From the NCBI RefSeq assembly GCF_000834635.1, contig NZ_JXQV01000021.1, positions 56,445 through 120,444 on the forward strand: a DNA stretch of 64,000 nucleotides, read 5' to 3'. The DNA comes from Agrobacterium tumefaciens (lineage in GTDB: Bacteria; Pseudomonadota; Alphaproteobacteria; Rhizobiales; Rhizobiaceae). Of the stretch, positions 1 to 8,636 are shown piece by piece. The first letter of the stretch is position 1; each line of letters begins with the position of its first letter. Below the pieces are notes generated by a model. That model made no database searches. It was not told the origin of the DNA and worked only from the letters and a program-made list of their open reading frames with translations. The translations under genes and the position numbers were made by a program.

Positions 1-849
1 GCTATGATTGTCTTCGACCTTCGGCTGCCGCGGGTCCTTCTCGCGCTCCTCGTCGGAGTTGCGCTCGCGATGGCTGGCACGATAACGCTTGCCATCATGC
101 GTAACCCGCTTGCGGAGCCAGGTGTTCTCGGCATCAACAGTGGTGCGGCGGCAGCGGCGATGGCAGTTATTGTTCTGGTCCAGGATCCGCCCGTTTTACT
201 CTTGCAAGCGGCTGGCTTTTTGGGTGCAGCGGCCATGGCGCTGGCGGTTTACGCGCTCGCCTGGCGCAACGGGTCATCCTCGCTTCGCATCATCCTGATT
301 GGCATCGGCCTTTCCGCGATCGCGACGGCCTTCACCACCTTTCTCTCAACTTTTGGCGACATTGGCGATGTGCAGCGGGCGATGATCTGGCTGGCAGGCA
401 GTGTCTACGATGCCAGCATGATCAAGGTTCGCCTGCTCGCTCTCTGGCTCATTGTGCCCGTTACGCTTGCTTTCCTTGCCGCCCGAGAACTCGATCTTAT
501 TCGCTTTGGAGACGACTCCGCAAAGAGCCTCGGGCAGCCGGTTGATCTCGTGCGGGGCCTAATGATCGTCATTGTCATCTTGCTTTCGGGCGCTGCTGTT
601 GCTGTCTCTGGCCTCATCGGCTTCGTTGGCCTGATCGCGCCCCACATTGCACGTCGGCTGGTAGGGGGCTCGCATGGCCGGATAATTCCTGTTGCCGCTC
701 TCACCGGCGCCTGCCTTGTTGTCGCCGCAGACCTTGCAGGCCGCACCATCCTGCCACCAGCGCAGCTTCCGGCAGGCATCATCACCGGGCTCCTGGGAGC
801 TCCATTTTTCGCCTATCTCCTTTGGGTACGCCGCCATGACCAAGGATAA
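1..849 (+). CDS. Iron-siderophore ABC transporter permease, FecCD family (5' end cut by window edge)
   Basis: Inner-membrane permease that moves ferric siderophore or a related chelate into the cytoplasm with a FecE-type ATPase. The visible 281 residues are almost wholly hydrophobic helices. They contain the FecCD-type stretches NPLAEPGVLGINSGA near the start and SGLIGFVGLIAPHIARRL near residue 205, the latter being the loop that contacts the ATPase. Family members are about 330 residues, so some 50 residues lie upstream. The Met codon at 4 is probably internal. The stop overlaps the start of the next gene by 14 bases, so the two are translated together. The substrate cannot be told from the permease. 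Confidence 0.9.
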   Translation, partial: AMIVFDLRLPRVLLALLVGVALAMAGTITLAIMRNPLAEPGVLGINSGAAAAAMAVIVLVQDPPVLLLQAAGFLGAAAMALAVYALAWRNGSSSLRIILIGIGLSAIATAFTTFLSTFGDIGDVQRAMIWLAGSVYDASMIKVRLLALWLIVPVTLAFLAARELDLIRFGDDSAKSLGQPVDLVRGLMIVIVILLSGAAVAVSGLIGFVGLIAPHIARRLVGGSHGRIIPVAALTGACLVVAADLAGRTILPPAQLPAGIITGLLGAPFFAYLLWVRRHDQG

Positions 850-1630
850 GAAGCGCTATGGCAAGATCGAAGGCGTGGCCGTCAACATCGACTATGGGCA
901 ACGCCGCATCGTAAGGGATCTGGATCTCGTTATCCCAGAACGGTGCTTCACTGCGCTCATCGGCCCGAATGGCAGCGGAAAGTCCACGATCCTTCGCACC
1001 TTTGCGGCACTCATGAAGCCTTCTGGCGGCAGCATACGACTGGATGGCCGCGACTTGAGGGAGCTATCGACCCGAGACATCGCGCGAAAGGTAGGCGTCC
1101 TGTTACAGGGTCCCGTCGCGCCGGAGGGTCTAACGGTTGCCGATCTCGTGCGACAGGGCCGCTATCCGCATCAACAGTTCTTTAGCCGGTGGTCTGGTCA
1201 TGACCAGCAAGCCTGTGACGAGGCTCTCACGCTGACAGGCATGAGCGACCTTTCCAACCGCGGGCTCGACAGCCTGTCTGGCGGTCAACGCCAGCGCGCC
1301 TGGATTGCTATGACGCTTGCGCAGCAGGGTGAGGCAATCCTGCTCGACGAACCCACCACCTATCTCGATCTTGAGCATCAGATAGAACTGATGAAGCTCA
1401 TCACAATGCTCGTTGAACAGCACGGGAAGACCGTTGTCGCAGTTTTGCACGACATCAATCAGGCGGCACGCTTTGCGCAGCACATCGTCATGTTGAAAGG
1501 CGGAAGGATTACGGCGGCCGGAACGCCCGATGAGGTTATTTCCGCCGATACCATTTTTGATGTGTTCAATGTGAGAACAGTGGTTATCCGCGATCCGGTT
1601 GCAGGAACGCCGCTCTGCATCCCGCTGTGA
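836..1630 (+). CDS. Iron-siderophore ABC transporter ATPase, FecE/FepC-like
   Basis: Cytoplasmic ATPase that powers the FecCD permease. I chose the ATG at 836, inside the end of the permease gene, giving 264 residues, the usual length for the family; a longer upstream reading would only cover permease codons. Walker A GPNGSGKST is at residues 43-51, the signature LSGGQRQR near 147-154 and Walker B AILLDEP near 167-173, followed by the switch His in VLHD. The protein is complete. No terminator with a T run follows. A FecI/FecR regulatory pair lies 274 bases downstream, which fits iron control, but the binding protein and outer-membrane receptor are not in view and may be upstream of the window. 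Confidence 0.92.
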   Translation: MTKDKKRYGKIEGVAVNIDYGQRRIVRDLDLVIPERCFTALIGPNGSGKSTILRTFAALMKPSGGSIRLDGRDLRELSTRDIARKVGVLLQGPVAPEGLTVADLVRQGRYPHQQFFSRWSGHDQQACDEALTLTGMSDLSNRGLDSLSGGQRQRAWIAMTLAQQGEAILLDEPTTYLDLEHQIELMKLITMLVEQHGKTVVAVLHDINQAARFAQHIVMLKGGRITAAGTPDEVISADTIFDVFNVRTVVIRDPVAGTPLCIPL

Positions 1631-1794
1631 GGCCGCGAACGCACGTCACAAAAATACCACAGCTCTCACCTTTCGAATAAGACGCTGGCGCGTCCCAATT
1701 TTTCCAGCGCAAACATGCAAACCAGAATCTGGCAAAGAAATCATACATAAAGGTGAGTTTTTTTGTCTTGATTTATGAAAAGCACGAATAATCG

Positions 1795-1811
1795 TTTGGA
1801 ATTATTCTAAC
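1795..1811. promoter_or_regulatory. Candidate Irr (ICE-type) iron-control box upstream of the sigma factor
   Basis: TTTGGAA-TTA-TTCTAAC is a 7-3-7 imperfect palindrome, with 5 of 7 positions symmetric, in the AT-rich gap before the ECF sigma gene. It resembles the TTTAGAA-N3-TTCTAAA motif I recall for the rhizobial iron regulator Irr. It overlaps a second inverted repeat, GAATAAT at 1786-1792 and ATTATTC at 1801-1807. Placement about 100 bases before an iron-type sigma factor supports a role. Binding is inferred only. Confidence 0.4.
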
Positions 1812-1910
1812 CTATTGCACTTGCGAGACTTTTCGAGATTGGCTAGCCATTTTTCACGATGGTTCAACGTCTCGCCTTGAACCTGATTTTGGTTTGGGAA
1901 CCGTGTGCCA

Positions 1911-2453
1911 ATGTCGAGCTCCTCCCCCGCGCCCCTTGTCTGGGATACTGTTGACAGCAGCGAGCTGCTGAACCGTGCTATGGAGGCGCACTATGCTGAG
2001 ATTACCAGCGCGGTACGTCGGCGGGGTCATCCGAGCTCGACCGCTCGCGATGTGGTGCACGATCTTTACGTAAAGCTCGCCTCCAGGCCTGAGGTTCTCC
2101 AGAACAAGCGTTCCATCAAGGCTTTTCTTTGTCGCGCTGCCATCAATCTTGGCATCGACCACCAACGCCGGGAAACGAAGGAAGCGCGACTTTTCTCCGG
2201 CTCTGAGCGGGAAGCCCTTTTGGTGGCAAGCGGCGGGGCCGCTCCGGACCACGCTTTGGAAATAGAAGCCCGGATTGCGACACTGCGCGAGGCTATCGGG
2301 GAATTGCCGGAAAGGCGCCGTGTTGTTTTCATTCTGCACCGACTTCACCATATGACGCCGGACCAGATCAGCGAGAAGCTCAAAATTTCAAGGAACATGG
2401 TGGACCGGCACCTGCGCCGTGCTTTCGCCCATTGCCTTGACCGTATTCTCTAG
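1911..2453 (+). CDS. ECF RNA polymerase sigma factor, FecI-like
   Basis: Alternative sigma factor expected to transcribe iron-uptake genes when signalled through FecR. About 180 residues, standard for ECF sigmas. Region 2 lies around residues 30-75, with the core-binding stretch DVVHDLYVKLASRP. Region 4 is near 125-170 (LPERRRVVFILHRLHHMTPDQI), followed by a recognition helix with ISRNMVDRHLRRAF. A GTG at 1905 is an alternative start two codons earlier; I prefer the ATG at 1911. The FecR gene follows on the same strand after about 100 bases, the usual FecI-FecR order. The TonB receptor that normally completes the signalling trio is not downstream. Confidence 0.85.
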   Translation: MSSSSPAPLVWDTVDSSELLNRAMEAHYAEITSAVRRRGHPSSTARDVVHDLYVKLASRPEVLQNKRSIKAFLCRAAINLGIDHQRRETKEARLFSGSEREALLVASGGAAPDHALEIEARIATLREAIGELPERRRVVFILHRLHHMTPDQISEKLKISRNMVDRHLRRAFAHCLDRIL

Positions 2454-2556
2454 AGCGCCAAGGAAACCTCCGTGCGGGCGTAAAATGCTCCATATACGGG
2501 CTTAAATTGATATAAGAGTCCCAAACCGACGACGCAGAACGTTTAGAGGTCAAAGG

Positions 2557-3531
2557 ATGCGTCTGGAGATGCCTATGCCGATCAAAGGAGCGAATAAGGC
2601 TCAAAGAACGCGGAACCGCGAGGCGGCCGACTGGATCTTGCGCAATAGCAACCCAAACCAGTCACCGACGGATCGAGCGCGCTTCAAGGAATGGCTTGAA
2701 CAAGATCCGGATAACTGTCGGACCTACACCGCGGCCGAACGTCTGATGGGTGAAGCAAGGCAGGCGATTCAATCCGATCCTGCCCTGACCAGCATCGACA
2801 TCAGGCCCCGGAGCAAGGCAAAGCCAATTGCTATTACCCTGTTCATGATCGCGATTGCGACCGGCACCTTCTTTGCGCTGGATGGTCCGTTGCGTCTGAA
2901 GGCGGACATGATCGCCGGGACAGATGAGATGCCTTCTCGCACATTGGATGACGGCTCGGTGGTGCAGCTCAATGCATCATCCGCGATCGCCGTGGATTTC
3001 ACCTCGGAGCGACGCGTCATCCACCTTCTCAAAGGGCAGGCATTCTTCCAGGTCGCTCATGCGAAGGAGCGACCCTTCACAGTCATGGCAGGTGAAACAA
3101 GCGTGACTGCTTTGGGCACAGCATTCGACGTTCGGTACGGGGATGATGATACGGAGGTGACCGTTACCGAAAACGCGGTCCAGCTTGAATTCGACGGCGG
3201 CCACACCAAATCTGTCCGCGTCCAGCAGGGCGAGCAGGCGATTTATGACAATGAGAAAAAGGAGACTGCCGTCTTAGCGGTTGATGATAGGGTCGCGCTT
3301 GCCTGGAAGCGCGGCCAGATTGCGCTGGACAATGCGCCGCTTTCCCACGTGGTCGAAGAGATGAACCGGCATTTCCATGGCCGGATCGTAATTGCTGGTT
3401 CGACACTGGCCGATCGCCGTGTCAGCGGCACGATGAAGGTTAGCGAGACCCAAGGAGCACTCGCATACCTGACTAAGGCTATCGGCGTGAAAGCGACACA
3501 GCTCGGGCCGCTGATCGTCATCCACCAATAA
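2557..3531 (+). CDS. FecR-family anti-sigma / signal transducer
   Basis: Inner-membrane regulator that holds or activates the neighbouring ECF sigma factor according to a periplasmic signal. It has an N-terminal cytoplasmic DUF4880-like segment (about residues 22-65, AADWILRNSN to YTAAERLM) and one membrane helix near 90-110 (PIAITLFMIAIATGTFFAL). A periplasmic FecR domain follows near 115-215, with the DDGSVVQLNASS and FTVMAGETSVTALGTAFDV stretches. The C-terminal STN-like part is near 245-320. At 324 residues it is full length. In-frame ATGs at 2557, 2572 and 2578 are all possible starts. No receptor gene follows; the next gene is convergent. Confidence 0.85.
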   Translation: MRLEMPMPIKGANKAQRTRNREAADWILRNSNPNQSPTDRARFKEWLEQDPDNCRTYTAAERLMGEARQAIQSDPALTSIDIRPRSKAKPIAITLFMIAIATGTFFALDGPLRLKADMIAGTDEMPSRTLDDGSVVQLNASSAIAVDFTSERRVIHLLKGQAFFQVAHAKERPFTVMAGETSVTALGTAFDVRYGDDDTEVTVTENAVQLEFDGGHTKSVRVQQGEQAIYDNEKKETAVLAVDDRVALAWKRGQIALDNAPLSHVVEEMNRHFHGRIVIAGSTLADRRVSGTMKVSETQGALAYLTKAIGVKATQLGPLIVIHQ

Positions 3532-3727
3532 CGGCGCTAGCACTTAGAGTCTGCGGTCAGAATTTGCCCTATGCAGGGTGGGACATCGGATTGTCATCAT
3601 GGGTCTGGTGACGGCTCGACGGATAGCGGACAAGGTCAGGCGACCCCTTGCGTCCTGCAGGCATCGCCTTCACATCCCGTCAACGGCTGGTTCCGGTAAA
3701 AGCGTTGAAAGCGCTGCTGATGTCTCG

Positions 3728-4807
3728 TTATCGAGCGCCGCCAACCACCGGCGCGGGATCTTTAATGTCGTCCAAGGGGCCTTCCAGGGCTGTGCGTGGA
3801 GGCACTAGTTGCGGGTCGATGATCGTGACTGTCGGGTGTGCCGGGGCTTCTTTCAGCAGGTCAAATCCTCGCTCGAGCATTTTGGATATGTCGGGTTTAA
3901 TCATGTAGACCGGGAAGGGCAGAAACGAGGCGAAGGGATCGTAGTCAAAACAGCCGACGACGATGTCGCCAAATGTCTTTCCGTCATGGCGTCCCATGAA
4001 GCGAAGCAAGCCTTCGAAATTGATAGAGGAGTTGACGAAAAAGCAGCGTGGCAAACGGCCTTTGCGATCGAAGAAACGTTCGAAGGCCAGTTCCGTCATG
4101 CGTGGCGAATAACCTGTGATCTCGATATCGCCACTGCTGTCCATTCCGAAATATCTGTTTTTCGCCGCATGGAAGCCGGCGATGCGGTCTCGGCTGGCAT
4201 GGTCGTCATGGCCGCCGAAAAGAATGACATCTTCCGGGCTCAAAGCATCGTTGCGTGCAGCATGGGCGAGGATTGCAGATGTCAGAACTTCTGCGCCATG
4301 CCTGTTGTCTGAAATGACCGACGACGCCAGTTTGCCGGGCAAGTCAATGTTGACATGCGGTAACGCGGCGCGGGCACAGACGTGATGGACCCCATCAGGG
4401 TCGGTCGCACCAGCGATGAACAAGGCGTCGATGGAGTAGGAGATCAGCGTCTCCACGGTCCGACGTTCCTCTTCGGGATCGCGCCGACCGGATACAACCA
4501 TGGGGGAGAGCCCACGCAGACGCGCCTGAGCCTCGAAAGTTTGCGCCATGGAGGAAAAGAACCTGTTGTCATAAATCGGTAGCAGCAAACCGACGAGGCC
4601 TGATTTAGAGCTTCTCAGACCCCGCGCCTGAAGGTTGGTGGTGTAGCGGTGCGCCTTGGCCAACGAAAGTATCTTGTCGGCGGTTTCTTCCGAAATTCGC
4701 CGTTTGCGCCACGAGCCGTTCAAGACAGCGCTCACAGTTGACGCCGATGCGCCTGATAGAACCGACAGGTCGTAGATGGTGGCTTTCTTGGAAATCGGCT
4801 GCGTCAA
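3728..4807 (-). CDS. LacI-family transcriptional regulator of the sugar locus
   Basis: Sugar-responsive repressor of 359 residues. The N-terminal LacI helix-turn-helix is at about residues 9-35 (ATIYDLSVLSGASASTVSAVLNG), followed by the hinge and a periplasmic-binding-protein-like effector domain from about residue 70. It is divergent from the binding-protein gene that opens the psicose-type operon, with 239 bases between. That gap carries two LacI-type operator candidates. By position it should control the operon and itself, probably released by psicose or a relative. A psicose-responsive LacI regulator (PsiR) is known from Agrobacterium. Whether this is its orthologue needs alignment. Confidence 0.85.
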   Translation of the reverse strand: MTQPISKKATIYDLSVLSGASASTVSAVLNGSWRKRRISEETADKILSLAKAHRYTTNLQARGLRSSKSGLVGLLLPIYDNRFFSSMAQTFEAQARLRGLSPMVVSGRRDPEEERRTVETLISYSIDALFIAGATDPDGVHHVCARAALPHVNIDLPGKLASSVISDNRHGAEVLTSAILAHAARNDALSPEDVILFGGHDDHASRDRIAGFHAAKNRYFGMDSSGDIEITGYSPRMTELAFERFFDRKGRLPRCFFVNSSINFEGLLRFMGRHDGKTFGDIVVGCFDYDPFASFLPFPVYMIKPDISKMLERGFDLLKEAPAHPTVTIIDPQLVPPRTALEGPLDDIKDPAPVVGGAR

Positions 4808-4882
4808 TTTTATTCCCCCTACTGATTCCCACTATAGATGCAGTTGTCCTCTTGACGAAAGAGCGTGTCATGTTATGTTTAT

Positions 4883-4921
4883 TGCACCATCGATTGTGCA
4901 TTTGTGCAATATCGATTGTGC
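4883..4921. promoter_or_regulatory. Two LacI-type operators, 22 bp apart
   Basis: The 11-base unit ATCGATTGTGC occurs at 4889-4899 and again at 4911-4921, exactly 22 bases apart, or two helical turns. Each is the right half of a palindrome centred on ATCGAT. The first is TGCAC-C-ATCGAT-T-GTGCA (4883-4900, one mismatched pair). The second is GCA-AT-ATCGAT-TG-TGC (4906-4921). The central CG dyad is what LacI-family operators typically show. The sites lie between the divergent regulator and the transport operon. Confidence 0.65.
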
Positions 4922-5046
4922 TACGGTGGTTGCTATGGGAGTGGCAGGGGAGCATCTCGAATAAGCGAGATGAAAGATTTTGCGCGCGGGGTATAGAGAA
5001 CCGCTGCGACAGAACCGATTGCCGAGTGTTTGGAGGAGGTACATCC

Positions 5047-6021
5047 ATGAATAAAATAATTGCAGCCCTTGGTCTGTCGCTTGTGTTGCTTTCATCTACG
5101 GCATTTGCCGAGGGGCCGAAGGTGGGCGTCGTTGTTAAGATTGGTGGTATTCCCTGGTTCAATGCCATGGAAGCGGGCATCAAGGAGCAGAGCGCCAAGC
5201 TCGGCGTCAATGGCTTCATGGTCGGTCCGACGAGCGCAGACCCTGCGTTACAGGTGCGCGCCATCGAAGATCTGATCGCGCAGAAAGTCGATTTCATCGG
5301 TGTCGTGCCGAACGACGCGAAAGTGCTGGAGCCAGTTTTGAAGAAGGCGCAAGCCGCTGGCATCAAGGTCATTACCCATGAATCGCCCAAGCAACTCGGC
5401 GCAGACTGGGATTTCGAGCTGGCATCCGCAAAGGGTTTTGGTGAGGCCCACGGCAAGCTTTTGGGTGAGAAGATGGGCGGCAAGGGCTCGTATGCTGTAT
5501 TTGTCGGCTCTCTGACCGTGCCACTTCACAACGCCTGGGCCGATGCAGCCATCGCCTACATCAAGGCAAATTATCCGGATATGAAACTCGTCGGCGACCG
5601 CTACGGCGTTGCAGAAGATCTCGACAAGAGCCGCTCCACGGCTCTGGATCTGATGTCGGCAAACCCTGATCTGCATGGCTTTCTTGCCTTTGGTTCGCAA
5701 GGACCGATTGGCGCTGGACGCGCAGTCGAGGAACGCCGCAAGGACGGCAAGGTCTTCGTCATTGGGCCTTTCTCTCCGGGACAGGGCGCCAAGCTGATCA
5801 AATCCGGCGCGCTGACAGGCGGGTTCATGTGGAACCCGAAGCTGGCAGGCGAGGTCTTCATCACGCTTGCAGACCACATCGCCAAGGGTCAGGTTCCGAA
5901 AGCCGGTGATACGATCGAAGGTCTCGGCACCATCACACCCGAAGGAAACACAATTGTCGTCGACCAACTCCTGAAGATCGACAAGGACAGCATCGACAAG
6001 CTCGTCTCCATGGGCCTCTAA
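5047..6021 (+). CDS. Periplasmic sugar-binding protein of ABC transporter
   Basis: Captures a monosaccharide in the periplasm for the importer encoded just downstream. The ATG at 5047 has a very strong ribosome site (GGAGGAGGT, 5032-5040) and opens a classical signal peptide (MNKIIAALGLSLVLLSSTAFA), so upstream in-frame codons were discarded. The 324-residue protein has the peripla_BP_4 look of RbsB/RhaS/LsrB proteins: VGVVVKIGGIPWFNAMEAGI near the N-terminus, then FIGVVPND and PIGAGRAVEE. Gene order (binding protein, ATPase, two permeases, two epimerases) implies psicose/allulose or a related ketose. That is inference from neighbours. Confidence 0.9.
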   Translation: MNKIIAALGLSLVLLSSTAFAEGPKVGVVVKIGGIPWFNAMEAGIKEQSAKLGVNGFMVGPTSADPALQVRAIEDLIAQKVDFIGVVPNDAKVLEPVLKKAQAAGIKVITHESPKQLGADWDFELASAKGFGEAHGKLLGEKMGGKGSYAVFVGSLTVPLHNAWADAAIAYIKANYPDMKLVGDRYGVAEDLDKSRSTALDLMSANPDLHGFLAFGSQGPIGAGRAVEERRKDGKVFVIGPFSPGQGAKLIKSGALTGGFMWNPKLAGEVFITLADHIAKGQVPKAGDTIEGLGTITPEGNTIVVDQLLKIDKDSIDKLVSMGL

Positions 6022-6139
6022 TCCTCCCCAAGGCCGCGGCGTCGCGTGTTCGCCAATGTCACGCGACGCCATTCACACTTGAAATGCTAGTTTTATGGCG
6101 TCCGCAATCCAGGCGTGGCGACCGGAGAGATGTGCGATT

Positions 6140-7630
6140 ATGAGCGAAAAACCGCTCCTGTCCCTCAAGAATATCAAAGTCACTTTCGGCGGCGTACGCG
6201 CACTGAAAGGCGTGTCCTTTGAGGTTAACCCCGGAGAGGTGCATTGCCTTGCTGGAGAAAACGGCTGTGGCAAAAGCACGCTGATCAAAGTGATCACGGG
6301 TGTATATACACCTGAAGCCGGTGCCGAACTTTCCTTTGCTGGCGAGCCGATTGCTGCGATGACGCCAGCTCTTGCCCAATCGCTTGGCATTCAGGTGATC
6401 TGGCAGGATCTGGCGCTGTTCGACGAAATGACGGTCGCCGAGAACATTGGCTTCCAGCATGCCGTGAAAGGCAAATATGGGCTAGTCGATAAGCGCGCCA
6501 TCGAGAAGTCCGCCGAGGCCGCACTGGCGCGCCTTGGTGTCGAGATCGACATTCACAGGCCGCTGAAGGAATTGCCCATCGCGCAACGCCAGATCGTGGC
6601 CATTGCCCGCGCTCTGGTTGGGGATGCCCGCATCGTTTTCATGGACGAACCGACCGCTTCCTTGACGCAATCGGAAGCAGATTACCTGATAGATATCGTT
6701 CGCAATCTCTCGGCCTCTGGCATCGCCGTGGTGTTCGTGTCGCATCGACTGGCCGAAGTGCTGGAAATTTCACACCGCATTACCGTGCTGCGCGACGGCG
6801 CGCTGGTCGGTGTTTTTCCCGTTGAAGGCATGACCCAATCGCGCGTGACTGAACTGATGACTGGCCGCAATTTCGATAACGCCGTCATCGCGGGTGATCA
6901 CGACGATCAGCCTGTCGTGCTGTCTGTCCGTGGGCTGACCCGCGAAGGTGAGTTTCAGGATGTCTCGTTTGATCTGCGTCGAGGCGAGACGCTTGGCATA
7001 ACCGGCCTTCTGGGCGCAGGCCGCACTGAGCTTGCCCTGACGCTGTTCGGCATGCTCCAGCCGCAGTCGGGTGAGATACGCATCGAAGGGGAAAAAACGC
7101 ATTTCAGGTCGAACCGGGACGCGATCCGTGCAGGGGTTGCCTATCTGTCCGAAGACCGCCTGTCGCTCGGTTTGAACCAGCCGCAATCCATTGCCGATAA
7201 TCTGGTCATGGCGTCGCTCGACCGGTTGCTGAACAACGGGCTTATCTCGCCGTCAAAAAAGGAAAGCGTCGTCTCGAACTGGATTTCTGCGCTCGGCGTC
7301 AAGATCGGCCTGCCGGAAGATCCCATTAGAACGCTATCAGGCGGAAACCAGCAGCGCATTGCCATTGCCAAATGGCTCGCGATTGGACCGAAGATCCTCA
7401 TCCTCGATGCGCCGACAGTGGGGGTCGATGTCGGCGCCCGCGCCGGTATTTTCGAGATCGTTCGAAAACTTGCAGCAGATGGCCTTTCCATCATCGTAAT
7501 TTCCGATGAGCCGCCGGAAGTCTATTTCAACACCGACCGGGTCATCCACATGGTGGAGGGCCGGTTCCACGCGACATACGATCCGCGTGAGGTGTCGCTG
7601 ACCAACTTGGAGTCTGCCATCTATGCGTAG
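6140..7630 (+). CDS. Sugar ABC transporter ATPase, tandem nucleotide-binding domains
   Basis: Energises carbohydrate import. The 496 residues form two ATPase domains, as in RbsA/AraG. Domain 1 has Walker A GENGCGKST at 39-47 and Walker B IVFMDEPTAS, but a degenerate signature (LPIAQRQIVAIARA). Domain 2 has an altered P-loop (GLLGAGRTELAL) and a good signature (LSGGNQQRIAIAKWLA), with DAPTVGVDVGAR after it. This asymmetry is normal in the family. The ATG at 6140 is preceded by GGAGAG and begins MSEKPLLSLKN. An earlier in-frame ATG at 6095 lacks a ribosome site. The stop overlaps the first permease by 8 bases. Confidence 0.93.
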   Translation: MSEKPLLSLKNIKVTFGGVRALKGVSFEVNPGEVHCLAGENGCGKSTLIKVITGVYTPEAGAELSFAGEPIAAMTPALAQSLGIQVIWQDLALFDEMTVAENIGFQHAVKGKYGLVDKRAIEKSAEAALARLGVEIDIHRPLKELPIAQRQIVAIARALVGDARIVFMDEPTASLTQSEADYLIDIVRNLSASGIAVVFVSHRLAEVLEISHRITVLRDGALVGVFPVEGMTQSRVTELMTGRNFDNAVIAGDHDDQPVVLSVRGLTREGEFQDVSFDLRRGETLGITGLLGAGRTELALTLFGMLQPQSGEIRIEGEKTHFRSNRDAIRAGVAYLSEDRLSLGLNQPQSIADNLVMASLDRLLNNGLISPSKKESVVSNWISALGVKIGLPEDPIRTLSGGNQQRIAIAKWLAIGPKILILDAPTVGVDVGARAGIFEIVRKLAADGLSIIVISDEPPEVYFNTDRVIHMVEGRFHATYDPREVSLTNLESAIYA

Positions 7631-8636
7631 GCTAATTCTTGGAAATACCACCGAATTCACACTTCTCATGGTGATGATCCTTCTATGCGCCGGGCTTTCG
7701 CTCGGCACTGACCGGTTCTTGACGGTAGCGAACGCGTTCGACGTGCTGAACGTCTCGGCAGTCAACATCATCTTTGCTGTCGGGCTACTGGTCGTGCTCA
7801 TATCCGGTGGTATCGACATCTCCTTTGCGGTTGCGGCTTCCGTTGTGCAGTATGTCACGGTTCTGGCGCTCACTGCTTTGGGCGGCGGTAACTGGGCAGA
7901 GGGCTTCATCATTGCCGGTGCCGTTGGCATCGGGCTGGGGCTGATCAACGCTCTCCTGGTGTGGCGTTTCCGCATTATCTCGATCGTCGCCACCATCTCG
8001 ACATTCAACATCTTCTTCGGCCTGTTGATGTTTTTCACCAAGGGGGTGTCGATCTACAATCTCCCGGACTGGCTTTCCAATCGTGTCGTCTTCTATGAGC
8101 GCGAGATGCCGGACGGCTCCTGGGTGGAGCTAACCTTGCCCGTCGTGGTGATGATCCTCTGCTGCTTGGCCACATGGTTCATGATCTCGCGCACCACCAT
8201 CGGGCGACAACTTTACGCTTTTGGCGATAATCCGGAGGGTGCGCGCCGCTTCGGTATCAATATCGGTGCCATGCACTACATTTCCTTTGGCTGGCTGGGG
8301 TTGATGGCCGGAATTGCGGGCCTGATGCAGGCGCATTACGCTCAGGAAGTGGTGCCCAACGCTCTGTATGGACGTGAACTTGATGTCCTTGCGGCAACCG
8401 TGCTTGGCGGCGCGCGGCTGGGCGGTGGCAAGGGCTCTGTCCTGGGCTGCGTTCTCGGCGTGCTGATGGTCTCGATCACGCAAAACGGTCTCAACCTGAT
8501 GGGTGTTTCGCCCTTCGCCTTCAAGATGATTGTCGGCGCGATCATTCTGGTTGCAATTACGCTTTCTTCCACACGGTTGGACAAGCTTTTACCAGCCAGC
8601 TTGAAGGGTTCTTCCAGAAAAGGGAGCAAGCGTTGA
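7623..8636 (+). CDS. Sugar ABC transporter permease (RbsC family), first of two
   Basis: Inner-membrane channel subunit, 337 residues with about eight to ten hydrophobic helices. Family motifs are visible: LVVLISGGIDISF near residue 60 and a C-terminal LAATVLGGARLGGGKGSVLGCVLGVLM near residue 255-280, the BPD_transp_2 (RbsC/XylH) pattern. It overlaps the ATPase gene upstream by 8 bases and abuts the second permease with a TGATG junction. The two permeases therefore probably form a heterodimer made from one transcript. Confidence 0.9.
   Translation: MRRLILGNTTEFTLLMVMILLCAGLSLGTDRFLTVANAFDVLNVSAVNIIFAVGLLVVLISGGIDISFAVAASVVQYVTVLALTALGGGNWAEGFIIAGAVGIGLGLINALLVWRFRIISIVATISTFNIFFGLLMFFTKGVSIYNLPDWLSNRVVFYEREMPDGSWVELTLPVVVMILCCLATWFMISRTTIGRQLYAFGDNPEGARRFGINIGAMHYISFGWLGLMAGIAGLMQAHYAQEVVPNALYGRELDVLAATVLGGARLGGGKGSVLGCVLGVLMVSITQNGLNLMGVSPFAFKMIVGAIILVAITLSSTRLDKLLPASLKGSSRKGSKR

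Noticed and set aside
405..785. Long open frame antisense to the FecCD permease
   Set aside because: A composition shadow of a GC-rich membrane-protein gene; no family features and no ribosome site.
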